NCBI GenBank assembly: GCA_946405145.1
Contig: CAMJGE010000006.1
Coordinates: 1-64,000 of the forward strand
DNA from: an uncultured Prevotella sp.
GTDB taxonomy: Bacteria > Bacteroidota > Bacteroidia > Bacteroidales > Bacteroidaceae
Reading direction: 5' to 3'
Length of the DNA: 64,000 bases
A program made the position numbers and the translations under genes. Under the pieces are notes generated by a model, which saw nothing but the letters and a program-made list of their open reading frames with translations, was not told the origin of the DNA and did no database searches. This document shows, in pieces, positions 1 to 8,471 of this stretch. Position 1 is the first letter of the stretch; each line of letters opens with the position of its first letter.

Positions 1-1864
1 GCAATTTCCAAGGGAGCTTCTGCGATAGGTTAACGTAGTAGTTGTCAGACCATCCGAAGGTGCGATAGCCAAGGTTCGGATTCTCGTAGTGCTCATAGCG
101 GAGATTATTGTTAAGCACGATGGTTGTACCATCGAATGGTTTCCATTGCACATACTGTTCAACAGAGAATCGACGATAGCGGAGGATATTATCATAGGTA
201 CGATAGCGGATATCATCCTTGGCCGTCTGTATATCAGAAATACCATCAGAGGTGTGATGATAACCAGGAGCCACCTGAAGAGTGAGATTGGGAAGGATGC
301 ATGAATAGATTACGCTGATGCGCTGGGTACGTGAACTAACCAATTGCGGATTACCTTGATATATGATTGTTGGAGATATCACCACAGCAGGGTTCAGATA
401 AGAGATACCTGGGCGATTGATGCTGGTGGTATAGTTCAGTTTCAGCGATTGGGCATCTGTCAACTGGTATTTCAACGACGCCTGTGGCACCCAGTCGTTC
501 AGGTGCTTATTAAAGGATTCCTTTTTACCATCAGGATAGCTGCCCTCCATAAAACTGTATTCATAGCGCAGACCAGCACGAGCCGACCATTTCTCCCTAT
601 TGTAGATATAATCAGCATAGCCCGCCAGCACTCGAGTGGTATGCTGAAACTCATCGTCCATCTGCAGGTCTGTGCCAAAGAACTCCTGCGTATTGTGGCT
701 GTTGTTGTTGCGATCGATATATTTGGTGCCTATCTCTAATTGATGACCTTTTCCCAAAGGACGTAGCCAGTCAGCCTGAAAGGTATGCTCTGTAAAGCGT
801 TCACGCTCTGTCTGAAAACTACCTGTATATGCAAAAGGAGCGTTCACCATTTCTGAATAGGTATTCTCCTCGTCAGTATGTTGACGCGTGAGGGCGAGCA
901 TGTAAGAGAGAGTGAACCGCTCGCCCTTCCGACGCGTCTTATGCTCATAATCGAACCTGCCATTCCATGAAGAGTGACTATAGCCTGGCATCCAGTAATG
1001 ATTGCTGAAGCTATAGATGGGCTGATCAGAAGCACTATATAAGGAAGTCTTGCTGTCACCTTGTACGTTCAGTTTATAGAAATAACCCCCGAATGAGGCA
1101 GAAATCAGATTGAGAGAATCGATGTCATAACTGGCATTCAGGTTGGTATAGTGGATGCCACCAGGGTTTGAGCCATCAGAATGTAACAGCATCTTATTGC
1201 TTGTATCGAGAAAGCTCCGTTCGGTATGTGTGCTGTTCTCCGTCTCTCTACTTGACATTCCCCCATAGCCATAATCGACAGACATCAACAACTTACCTAA
1301 CTGTCCTGTCAATGAGGCATAGAGGTTGGGGTGATTGAGTGAGGTATAAGAGGCAGAAACGACTCCTGTGATACCACTCATCTTACTGCCGTTCACCATC
1401 ACGATATTCAGGATGGCATCCACGCCTTCAGCATCCTCACGGGCACCAGGGTCTGTAATCACTTCAATGCGCTTCACCATCGAGGCAGGCATCGACTTGA
1501 ATACCTCTTTGGCATTCTTCGACAGACTGGGATCAAGATGTCCGTTCTTATAGATTTTGAAACTGCTATTGCCCTTCACGAGGATGTTATCCTGTCCATC
1601 AACCGTCACCATCGGCACCTTGCGCAGCATATCCATCACGGTCTGAGTCTTCGATTCCTCATCAGCCTGCACATCATAGCCAATGCGGTCTATCTCCTGC
1701 TTAATAAGCTGGCGCTGGGCCTTAATCTCTACACCTTCCAACTCCTTGTTCCAAGTGATAGAGTCTGTGCTTACGTTGGTTGAATCTGCCTGCGTTTGGG
1801 CCGCAGCTTCCCCTACCCTCGCTGCCAGAAGCAGCGAGAGTAACATGATTCCAATATGTTTCAT
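1..1864 (-). CDS. TonB-dependent-type outer-membrane beta-barrel receptor (partial, C-terminus beyond left edge)
   Basis: About 621 N-terminal residues are visible; the frame is open at the left edge. A signal peptide (MKHIGIMLLSLLLAARVGEA) is followed by a plug-like region, roughly residues 50-150, with the characteristic MVKRIEVITDPG stretch. Alternating aromatic and polar strands typical of the Bacteroidetes outer membrane beta-barrel family come next. I see no CarboxypepD-like domain ahead of the plug and no SusD-like gene in the visible neighbourhood, so a SusC role is not supported. It lies 4 nt downstream of a secreted protein in an ECF-sigma operon, which suggests sigma-controlled expression. 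Ligand unknown. Confidence 0.82.
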   Translation of the reverse strand, partial: MKHIGIMLLSLLLAARVGEAAAQTQADSTNVSTDSITWNKELEGVEIKAQRQLIKQEIDRIGYDVQADEESKTQTVMDMLRKVPMVTVDGQDNILVKGNSSFKIYKNGHLDPSLSKNAKEVFKSMPASMVKRIEVITDPGAREDAEGVDAILNIVMVNGSKMSGITGVVSASYTSLNHPNLYASLTGQLGKLLMSVDYGYGGMSSRETENSTHTERSFLDTSNKMLLHSDGSNPGGIHYTNLNASYDIDSLNLISASFGGYFYKLNVQGDSKTSLYSASDQPIYSFSNHYWMPGYSHSSWNGRFDYEHKTRRKGERFTLSYMLALTRQHTDEENTYSEMVNAPFAYTGSFQTERERFTEHTFQADWLRPLGKGHQLEIGTKYIDRNNNSHNTQEFFGTDLQMDDEFQHTTRVLAGYADYIYNREKWSARAGLRYEYSFMEGSYPDGKKESFNKHLNDWVPQASLKYQLTDAQSLKLNYTTSINRPGISYLNPAVVISPTIIYQGNPQLVSSRTQRISVIYSCILPNLTLQVAPGYHHTSDGISDIQTAKDDIRYRTYDNILRYRRFSVEQYVQWKPFDGTTIVLNNNLRYEHYENPNLGYRTFGWSDNYYVNLSQKLPWKL

Positions 1865-1868
1865 GGGT

Positions 1869-2723
1869 TTATTTCTTGAGTTGTTCGATGCTCATGTCGA
1901 ACAGTTGTTGTATGAATTCGTCTGTTGTTTTGGCTTTCAGTTTCTTGATTTCTGCTACAACCAGATTCTTCTCAGCATCATCAAGCGACTGGGCATCTTT
2001 GTCTTTGCAGAGCTTATAGATCTGTGTAGCCCAAGTATTGGCAGCAGGACCCTCCGGTTTCTTCTGGAAGAGTGTCCGCAGATTATTGAATTTATTAATC
2101 CATGCCTCCGATTCGTTGCCACCCACCGAACTATGCAGCGTTCCAAATGGACCAGAAAAATCTATTCTCTGACCGTTGATCATAAGACTGGTACTCGTCT
2201 TTTTCTGTCTGAACTTCTGCGTAGTAGCATAAGTCTTGATGATGCGCCCTGTGATAGAGCCATCCTTCTTCTCCACCCACTCCATTGCGTAAGCATATCG
2301 ATGAGTTCTGAGTGTATCCTCAGGATCCAGGAAACAGGCATAAATCCACTTCGAATCCTTCATCTCTCCTATACCAACGCCTTTGTTGCCATTTCCAACA
2401 GCGAGTGATATATAGTTCTCTGCACCACCGTGAGAACCCGTACTCACACTATAGGCAGCTTGCTCATCTTTATCAAAGGCTTGGCGAATAGCAGTAACCA
2501 AGTGCTTGTTTGCCTTGTCGGCAATCTTAAACTCGTACTCATCACTCATTCCTTCCATCAACCCTGTGTCTGGGTCTCTTTCCATGAAATGATTCGTATA
2601 AGTCTCCTCTTGCCCCGAACTTTGCCTAAGGGCATCGAAAGCCTTCTGAATATTCTCTTGTGCCATCACTGTTGAGGACACTGCCATCAAAATGGCTGTT
2701 AGGATTAAGTTTTTACTCTTCAT
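1869..2723 (-). CDS. Secreted/periplasmic protein of unknown function in ECF sigma operon
   Basis: 284 residues from the ATG at 2723 (MKSKNLIL); an in-frame ATG 12 nt upstream at 2735 is possible. The N-terminus is a clear signal peptide ending near VMAQ. The mature part is soluble, mixed alpha/beta and lysine-rich at the C-terminus, with a glycine-rich segment (AVGNGNKGVGIGE) near residue 110. I do not recognise a named family. The start overlaps the end of the anti-sigma-like gene by 11 nt, and the gene ends 4 nt before the receptor gene, so it is translationally linked to both. A periplasmic partner of the receptor or anti-sigma protein is an inference. Confidence 0.75.
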   Translation of the reverse strand: MKSKNLILTAILMAVSSTVMAQENIQKAFDALRQSSGQEETYTNHFMERDPDTGLMEGMSDEYEFKIADKANKHLVTAIRQAFDKDEQAAYSVSTGSHGGAENYISLAVGNGNKGVGIGEMKDSKWIYACFLDPEDTLRTHRYAYAMEWVEKKDGSITGRIIKTYATTQKFRQKKTSTSLMINGQRIDFSGPFGTLHSSVGGNESEAWINKFNNLRTLFQKKPEGPAANTWATQIYKLCKDKDAQSLDDAEKNLVVAEIKKLKAKTTDEFIQQLFDMSIEQLKK

Positions 2724-3330
2724 ATGCAATGTCATTTATTTGTTCGTTAATATATACTATGGTACCATCTTCTTGTTTCACTGGGATAAAGCCGTAAGCA
2801 GCCAACTGGGCCTCGATGATCTCCTGCTGGGCCTGTTCTAACTGCAGTTCTACATCTTCCTGTTCTGTCTGGGCCATCAGGGCATAAGCCTTATCGTAGT
2901 CGTGCATCGTAGGCTTCAGCTTGCGGATACTCCGTTTCTTGGTCTGAATAGGCAGAACCTGCTCTTTCTGCTTAGGCATCGTGTCTGGTGCCAACTCTAT
3001 GGGAGCTTGTTCTGACGACTGCACGATGGTGTCTGACTGCGCCATCAGGGGATCCGTTTGATGTATGGTTTGCTGACGGGGGACAGCTACGTATAAGATA
3101 CCAGCTACGATAGCAGCAGCCACACTCCAACCTATCCATCGCTTGTTGGTCTTTGGCTGAGGTTTCATCGCCTCGATCTCCTGGAACAGCAGGCGATAGT
3201 CCTCCCACTCCTGAGGTATGTCTCTTCCTCGGAAGTAGTCGGCGAGGATATCTTCTTCCTCCAACGTCGATGTGCCGTCCATATATTTGTCCAGCAGATC
3301 TTTGATGTATGTCTTTGTATAACGTATCAT
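2713..3330 (-). CDS. Anti-sigma-factor-like single-pass membrane protein
   Basis: 205 residues. An acidic cytoplasmic N-terminus of about 63 residues (YIKDLLDKYMDGTSTLEEED) resembles the short helical N-termini of Bacteroidetes ECF-associated membrane proteins. One transmembrane segment follows near residues 65-82, then a Gln/Glu-rich, probably coiled periplasmic tail. Its ATG overlaps the stop of the ECF sigma gene by 4 nt (ATGA), the usual sigma/anti-sigma arrangement. No zinc-binding HxxxCxxC motif is visible, so this is not a ZAS-type anti-sigma factor. Function is inferred from topology and position. Confidence 0.7.
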   Translation of the reverse strand: MIRYTKTYIKDLLDKYMDGTSTLEEEDILADYFRGRDIPQEWEDYRLLFQEIEAMKPQPKTNKRWIGWSVAAAIVAGILYVAVPRQQTIHQTDPLMAQSDTIVQSSEQAPIELAPDTMPKQKEQVLPIQTKKRSIRKLKPTMHDYDKAYALMAQTEQEDVELQLEQAQQEIIEAQLAAYGFIPVKQEDGTIVYINEQINDIAYEE

Positions 3331-3821
3331 ATCTGATTCCTCCGTTTTATTTCTTCTAATAATGTTCGTCGTGCCCTTGCCAATAGTGTGCTGACTGATG
3401 TGGTCTCGATACCCAGCAGGGTGGCTATCTCTTCGTGACTTCGTCGTTCCACCTGTCGCATATATAATAAGGTGCGCTGTGTGGTGGGTAGTTGCTGGAG
3501 CTTTTCAGAGAGCCATTTGTCGTCTTCCTTCATCTCTAACACTTCTTGTGGACTGGTGGTCAGACTGACAATCATGGCTTCATCCAACGCTTCTGAGGGT
3601 TTTCGTCGCTGGTGGTTCCTGACCTGGTGTCTTGCCATCAGCGAGACGATGGCTTCCACTGAGCGATATTGTTCCAGTTCATCGTGCATCTGCCACAGGC
3701 GGAGCATCACATCTTGTGCGATGTCCTCTGCTTCGTCGTTGCCCGCTCCGTAGTGTCGGCTAACGCTGAGAGCCTTCTCTCGCCACGTGCGGGCCATCTG
3801 TTCAAATGCACTTCTTTCCAT
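3327..3821 (-). CDS. ECF-family RNA polymerase sigma factor
   Basis: 164 residues, the normal size for an ECF sigma factor with only regions 2 and 4. Region 2 contains NDEAEDIAQDVMLRLW near residues 28-44. Region 4 contains LPTTQRTLLYMRQV followed by the helix-turn-helix HEEIATLLGIETTSVSTLLA near residues 110-150. It heads an operon with anti-sigma-like, secreted and outer-membrane receptor genes. I find no standard TAnnTTTG promoter in the 72 nt upstream, which would fit autoregulation by its own sigma activity, but that is inference. Confidence 0.9.
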   Translation of the reverse strand: MERSAFEQMARTWREKALSVSRHYGAGNDEAEDIAQDVMLRLWQMHDELEQYRSVEAIVSLMARHQVRNHQRRKPSEALDEAMIVSLTTSPQEVLEMKEDDKWLSEKLQQLPTTQRTLLYMRQVERRSHEEIATLLGIETTSVSTLLARARRTLLEEIKRRNQI

Positions 3822-3893
3822 TTATTCTTGCAATACATCTATTAGACACATCAACGCATCAAAACCAAACTTTGATTATAACAGTTTAACATT

Positions 3894-4436
3894 TCACCAA
3901 ACTTTCCACTTGTCAATCTCTTCTTTTAACAGTTTGACTGCTCTTTCACATTCTTCTGGATAGGCAAGTGTCTGCACAAACCAGAGTTTACGATGCTGAA
4001 CAAACTTTGCATAAAAGCGACGACCCGTCATCTGCCCCGTTTCAGTATAAAGATGTCCTGAAAGGATGAAGCATCCGTCGCCTTTCTGTTGCTGAGTGGC
4101 ATGGAGATCGGAGGCATACTTTGCCATCGCCTGTTCCAATGTCAGGCTATCGGTATTCTGCTCCACAAAAGTGGTCTGCACAATCTCTGTACTATCTTGC
4201 CAGAAACAAAAACGGCTACTGCCCTTTTCCATTAGCGAATCGGCAGTCTGCTCAAAGAAAGAAGGATAACGCACCACATAATCATAGTCGTCATCGTGGT
4301 ATTCCTTCATTCGCGTGAGTCTTATCGCCTGCTCCAATTTTTGAGGCAGAGACTGGTCGTTTTCCTTCTCATGAACAGAAACATATATCATGACTGCTAT
4401 GAAAATTAGCATTGATAGAAATAGAAATCTCTTCAT
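3894..4436 (-). CDS. Small membrane-anchored protein of unknown function
   Basis: 180 residues from the ATG at 4436 (MKRFLFLSMLIFIAVMIYV). An in-frame TTG seven codons upstream overlaps the promoter and is unlikely to be the start. One N-terminal membrane segment or uncleaved signal anchor is followed by a soluble region of about 155 residues. This region has a YDYVVRYPSFFEQ segment and a C-terminal EECERAVKLLKEEID helix, reminiscent of small periplasmic lipoprotein-like domains, but without a lipobox cysteine. It has its own promoter and lies downstream of a membrane-bound winged-helix regulator. No family recognised. Confidence 0.7.
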   Translation of the reverse strand: MKRFLFLSMLIFIAVMIYVSVHEKENDQSLPQKLEQAIRLTRMKEYHDDDYDYVVRYPSFFEQTADSLMEKGSSRFCFWQDSTEIVQTTFVEQNTDSLTLEQAMAKYASDLHATQQQKGDGCFILSGHLYTETGQMTGRRFYAKFVQHRKLWFVQTLAYPEECERAVKLLKEEIDKWKVW

Positions 4437-4454
4437 ACGTTTGCGATTTTTCTG

Positions 4455-4486
4455 CAAAGGTATGAAGAGATTCTTTTATAAACAAA
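4455..4486 (-). promoter_or_regulatory. Promoter for the 180-residue membrane protein gene
   Basis: On the minus strand TTTG (4483-4486), 20 nt, then TACCTTTG (4455-4462) matches the Bacteroidetes vegetative consensus. It lies 18 nt ahead of the ATG at 4436. Confidence 0.65.
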
Positions 4487-4531
4487 ATTACTGCCTGACA
4501 TTTGTCTGACAATTCGCTGACGACATGCTAT

Positions 4532-5206
4532 CTATCTGATTTTCAATTCATAGGCACGTCCTCTATCTGACTCTATCATAAGGTCAGAATGTTCCTCAAT
4601 AATAGGTTTCAGACGACGAATCAACGTATAGAGTGTATCATTGGCATCATCCTTCTTTGGCCAAAGAGTATCGCAAATCTCTGCTTTTGTTAGATGATGG
4701 GATTCGTTACGGAAGAACATCTCCATGAGTTGCTGTTGCATCGGAGTAAGTTTGACCTGTTTTCCTTTTGTATTATAGAAACGTCCATCGACTTCAGAAT
4801 AAGCCAAACCGCCAAATGCTACGAGGGGCACTTGCTTGCGATAATGCCAGAAACAGTAGAGTCCCCACAGCAAAGCCATTGCCCACAATACAGAGGCTGG
4901 TCTCTGATCTGACACAGAGAATATTGTAGCAGCTGAGCATTTTGCCTCACAGCGAAGGCCGTCCTGTCTGGTTGTCACAGCAAGTACAGCATTTCCTCGC
5001 AGCTGTTCTATTGTCAGAAAACTATTAAACACACGAATGGTATCGGTACTGATTACGTCACTTTTTTGCTCTGCCAATGTCTTTGTCAGTGCACTTTTCA
5101 TATCTTCCGTTATCATTCTCTCTGTAGCCTGATAACTACTAAAACTGGTGATGCCTGACACACTAATCAGAGCAAACAATATAATAACAGCGTATTTTTG
5201 TTTCAT
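4532..5206 (-). CDS. Membrane-anchored winged-helix transcriptional regulator
   Basis: 224 residues from the ATG at 5206 (MKQKYAVIILFALI); an in-frame ATG 42 nt upstream is less likely because the resulting N-terminus is polar and precedes the membrane helix. There are two predicted membrane segments (about 5-22 and 104-121) enclosing a periplasmic domain of about 80 residues with two cysteines (LRCEAKC). A C-terminal cytoplasmic OmpR/PhoB-type winged helix follows (LTPMQQQLMEMFF, then TLYTLIRRLKPII and a basic wing). It would sense envelope conditions and bind DNA directly, a ToxR-like logic with the DNA-binding domain at the C-terminus. No receiver domain. Targets unknown; the adjacent 180-residue membrane protein is a candidate. 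Confidence 0.78.
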   Translation of the reverse strand: MKQKYAVIILFALISVSGITSFSSYQATERMITEDMKSALTKTLAEQKSDVISTDTIRVFNSFLTIEQLRGNAVLAVTTRQDGLRCEAKCSAATIFSVSDQRPASVLWAMALLWGLYCFWHYRKQVPLVAFGGLAYSEVDGRFYNTKGKQVKLTPMQQQLMEMFFRNESHHLTKAEICDTLWPKKDDANDTLYTLIRRLKPIIEEHSDLMIESDRGRAYELKIR

Positions 5207-5302
5207 TGTAGTTGGATTTTCTTTGTTTACATTCCCCTTAATATCCACTCTTTGAAGTATTCTTCCTCCACAATTGTTCCGAATTTAAAGGGATTCTCCA
5301 TA

Positions 5303-5332
5303 TTACGACTTTTTTCGTTACGACTTTTTTCG
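5303..5332. repeat. Perfect 15-bp tandem duplication with flanking inverted repeat
   Basis: TTACGACTTTTTTCG occurs twice head to tail (5303-5317 and 5318-5332). The outer ends ATTACGA (5302-5308) and TCGTAAT (5330-5336) are perfect inverted repeats. It lies between the GH97 stop and the regulator gene and may act as a weak terminator for the sugar operon. Confidence 0.6.
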
Positions 5333-5339
5333 TAATGGG

Positions 5340-7175
5340 TTATTCTACTTCATGCACGACGAAGACGAAGCCGCCACGGGGTTGGCAAGTGAGTTGTGTG
5401 GGGAAGCTATCGATGTTGGTGATAGCCCAGGAGCCATCAGGGGCGTCGGCAAAGTATTGGATCCTGTCGAATGGCTTGATGAAGCTGAGGTCGAGGGATA
5501 ATGTCTGAGCCTCATCAAGACCATTGATACCTGCCACATACCACGAATGTCCGAAACGACGGGCAAGGACGGCACTCTTGCCAGGATAACCACTCACGAA
5601 GCGCGTTTCATCCCATACGGAAGGCAGCTCCGTAAAGAAGTCCTGCACGGCCTGGGGCTGGGCGAGATAACTCTCAGGCTTATCGGCCAGATGCTGCAGA
5701 CCACTCTCAAAGAGTACGGTAAGCGCCAACTCATGGGCTTTTGAGGTGATATGAGGATGCTGTGAATCGCTGAAAGCACAAGGGGTATAGTCCATCGGAC
5801 CTATGACATTACGGGTGAAGGGCAACGTGGCGTTATGACTGGCTGCCTGAGCTGTAAAGGTGGGTACGTTGTTATACCATTCAGCCCCATAGACGCCCTC
5901 AGTGGATAGCAGGTTCGGATAGGTGCGCTGCCATCCGCGAGGGATGGTGGCTCCGTGAAAGTTCACCAGCAGATGATGACGGGCTGCACACTCCAACAGA
6001 TCGATGCAGTAATCCATATTCATCTGGTTGTCGCCAGAGAAGAAATCAATCTTCACACCAGCCACACCAATCTTCTCGCACCAGGCAAACTCGCGCTCCC
6101 GATCTTCTGGTTTATTCAGACGGAACTTCGGACCTGGGGCACCATCGATCCAACCTACGGAAGAGTTGTACCAGATCAATGGTTTCACACCTTGAGTAGT
6201 GGCATAGGCCACAGCCTCCTCGATAGTCCTGCCATCCTGCATCTCGTCCCATTCGGCATCAATCAGCACATAGGGCAACTTCAAAGTGACTGCCATATCG
6301 ACATACTTCTTGATGATCTGGTAGTCGTTGGAGCCATGATTATAAGCCCAGTAGATCCAAGACACCACGCCTGGATGAATCCAACTCGTATCAAGCAACT
6401 TGTTGGGGGCACTCACATCAGTGATCAATGTAGATTCCACCACATCACCCAAGCTGCCGATAATAGCAACCCGCCAAGGACTGCGCCAGATGCCACTCAC
6501 ACGAACATCATTCTTATCAGGTACCACACGGAAGTTCTCACCCTCATTGTAAAGACACGAAGCACTCTGACGACGCTCGATATTGGCTTCAGAGAGCAAT
6601 ACAAAGACATTATCTGCAGGCGAGAGTAGCGCAGGATAGCCCCAACGGTTGTTATAACCTTCGGCTGATTTGAAGATACCACTGAAACTGGGAATCGGCT
6701 CCACCTTATGAGTAGTGGTAAGCGGGAAGAAACTCTCGTAGGCTTCCGTCCATTGCTGCATCCAGCGCTTTGTGCCCTCAGGGATGAGATAGGTGGTCTG
6801 CTCCTTGGGTAGCACCTGATTACGCAAACCCGACCACACATAACGGAAGGCGACACCATCATTATAGAGCCTCATCACCAAGCGCAGATTTTCGCTCAGT
6901 TTGGCTTCATACTCACGAGCCTGATTCGTGCAGTGCAGACGCTTACCAGAAAGCATCCGATAATCATCTGTCACATCACCCTTAAAGGTGAGTTCCACTT
7001 TTGAAGAATAGCCCTCATAACCCAAAGTAGGAATCTGCAAGACTTTCTGTTGCCCATAATTCACACAGAGTCCCTTATTATAAGGAGTTATAGAGATTTT
7101 TCCGTTAGGCGATTGTTGTGCTACTGCTGACAGTGTCAGACAACAACCAAAGAAGAAACACAGTATTCTTTTCAT
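5340..7175 (-). CDS. GH97 glycoside hydrolase, probable retaining alpha-galactosidase type
   Basis: 611 residues with a signal peptide (MKRILCFFFGCCLTLSAVAQ). An N-terminal GH97 beta-sandwich with NGKISI and MRLYNDGVAFRY is followed by a (beta/alpha)8 barrel and a C-terminal sheet domain. The barrel carries GVAGVKIDFFSGDNQ, with Asp377 at the nucleophile position of the retaining GH97 subfamily. Glu432 in YGAEW lies 55 residues later, the same spacing as the reported nucleophile and acid/base of Bacteroides BT1871. Inverting SusB-type enzymes lack this aspartate. Known activities in the subfamily are alpha-galactosidase and beta-L-arabinopyranosidase, so the exact sugar is open. Last gene of the five-gene sugar operon, 12 nt after the permease; probably periplasmic. 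Confidence 0.9.
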   Translation of the reverse strand: MKRILCFFFGCCLTLSAVAQQSPNGKISITPYNKGLCVNYGQQKVLQIPTLGYEGYSSKVELTFKGDVTDDYRMLSGKRLHCTNQAREYEAKLSENLRLVMRLYNDGVAFRYVWSGLRNQVLPKEQTTYLIPEGTKRWMQQWTEAYESFFPLTTTHKVEPIPSFSGIFKSAEGYNNRWGYPALLSPADNVFVLLSEANIERRQSASCLYNEGENFRVVPDKNDVRVSGIWRSPWRVAIIGSLGDVVESTLITDVSAPNKLLDTSWIHPGVVSWIYWAYNHGSNDYQIIKKYVDMAVTLKLPYVLIDAEWDEMQDGRTIEEAVAYATTQGVKPLIWYNSSVGWIDGAPGPKFRLNKPEDREREFAWCEKIGVAGVKIDFFSGDNQMNMDYCIDLLECAARHHLLVNFHGATIPRGWQRTYPNLLSTEGVYGAEWYNNVPTFTAQAASHNATLPFTRNVIGPMDYTPCAFSDSQHPHITSKAHELALTVLFESGLQHLADKPESYLAQPQAVQDFFTELPSVWDETRFVSGYPGKSAVLARRFGHSWYVAGINGLDEAQTLSLDLSFIKPFDRIQYFADAPDGSWAITNIDSFPTQLTCQPRGGFVFVVHEVE

Positions 7176-7187
7176 ATCCGAAACGAT

Positions 7188-8471
7188 TTACAAATGACGA
7201 ACCACATGGGTGCGATAACCATACACCGTTACCACGAGGAAACAGATGAAAGGCAGAATAAAGGAGGCGTTGGTGGCAGGGAAAGAGCCGAAAACTGTAC
7301 CCTGATCGATAATCATAGCCTGCAGAGGTGGGAGCACTGATCCTCCCAAAATAGCCATGATCAGACCTGCGGCACCAAACTTAGCATCATCACCCATACC
7401 ATCGAGGGCAATACCATAGATGGTTGGGAACATCAGCGACATACACCCACTGACACATACCAAAGAGTAGATACCCATCCGATTCTGGAACACGATGACA
7501 CCCAGAGTAAATACCATTGCCAGCACGCCGAAGATGGCCAGCAGCAAGGCAGGTTTTATATATCGCATCAGGAAGGTGGCAATGAAGCGTGAACAGATGA
7601 AGAACACCATCGCATAGATATTGAACTGCTGCGAGAGTATCTCTGCCTCCTGTTCACCCATACCCTCCGCCATCAGCACACGCGTACCATACTGGATAAT
7701 GAAAGTCCAGCACATAATCTGGGCACCTACATAGAAGAACTGGGCTATGACACCCTCACTGTAATACCTCAGTTTAAAGATGCGACGGATAGTTACCAGG
7801 AAGTGGACATCGTGATTCTGATCACCATTCTTCGGCATGTTCGTAAACAGGATGATGAAGAACATCAGCACGATGACAGCACCGATGGCAAGGTAGGGCG
7901 AGATCAGTACATCGAGATCAGCGTTCTTCAGTGCCTCAAACTCCGCATCGCCTAATAAGGCGCGCTCATCACTACTCATCGGATTCAGTTTCGCCTGAAT
8001 GAAGTTCATAGCCACAAACATACCGATGATGGAGCCACAGGGATTGAAACACTGTGCCAGATTGAGTCTTCGTGTAGCTGTCTCCTCTGGTCCCATCGCC
8101 AGGATATAAGGATTACAAGATGTCTCCAAGAACGACAGACCACAGGTCATGATGAAATAGGCGATCAGGAAACAGCCATAAAGACCAATACTCTTAGAGG
8201 GAAAAAAGAGCAAGGCACCAGCTGCATAAAGACCTAGACCCATCAGCACACCCGCCTTATAACTGTATTTACGGATGAAGATGGCTGCAGGGAAAGCCAT
8301 ACAGAAATAACCACCATAGAAGGCCACCTGCACCAATGAGCCATCAGTGACACTCATGCGGAATATCTTCGAAAATGCCTTCACCATCGGATTCGTGATA
8401 TCGTTGGCAAAGCCCCAGAGGGCAAAGCAGAACGTCACGAGGATGAAGGGTATCAGATAACTCTTTTTCAT
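7188..8471 (-). CDS. FucP-type MFS sugar:H+ symporter
   Basis: 427 residues, about 12 membrane segments. N-terminal FVTFCFALWGFANDITNPMV-like sequence (ILVTFCFALWGFANDITNPM) and CGLSFLETSCNPYILAMGPE match the L-fucose/H+ symporter family, including the conserved loop asparagine and glutamate. Its ATG overlaps the stop of the upstream dehydrogenase gene by 4 nt, so it belongs to the sugar operon. It should import the monosaccharide released by the GH97 enzyme and oxidised by the other operon enzymes. FucP relatives also carry glucose and galactose, so the family does not fix the substrate. Confidence 0.88.
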   Translation of the reverse strand: MKKSYLIPFILVTFCFALWGFANDITNPMVKAFSKIFRMSVTDGSLVQVAFYGGYFCMAFPAAIFIRKYSYKAGVLMGLGLYAAGALLFFPSKSIGLYGCFLIAYFIMTCGLSFLETSCNPYILAMGPEETATRRLNLAQCFNPCGSIIGMFVAMNFIQAKLNPMSSDERALLGDAEFEALKNADLDVLISPYLAIGAVIVLMFFIILFTNMPKNGDQNHDVHFLVTIRRIFKLRYYSEGVIAQFFYVGAQIMCWTFIIQYGTRVLMAEGMGEQEAEILSQQFNIYAMVFFICSRFIATFLMRYIKPALLLAIFGVLAMVFTLGVIVFQNRMGIYSLVCVSGCMSLMFPTIYGIALDGMGDDAKFGAAGLIMAILGGSVLPPLQAMIIDQGTVFGSFPATNASFILPFICFLVVTVYGYRTHVVRHL

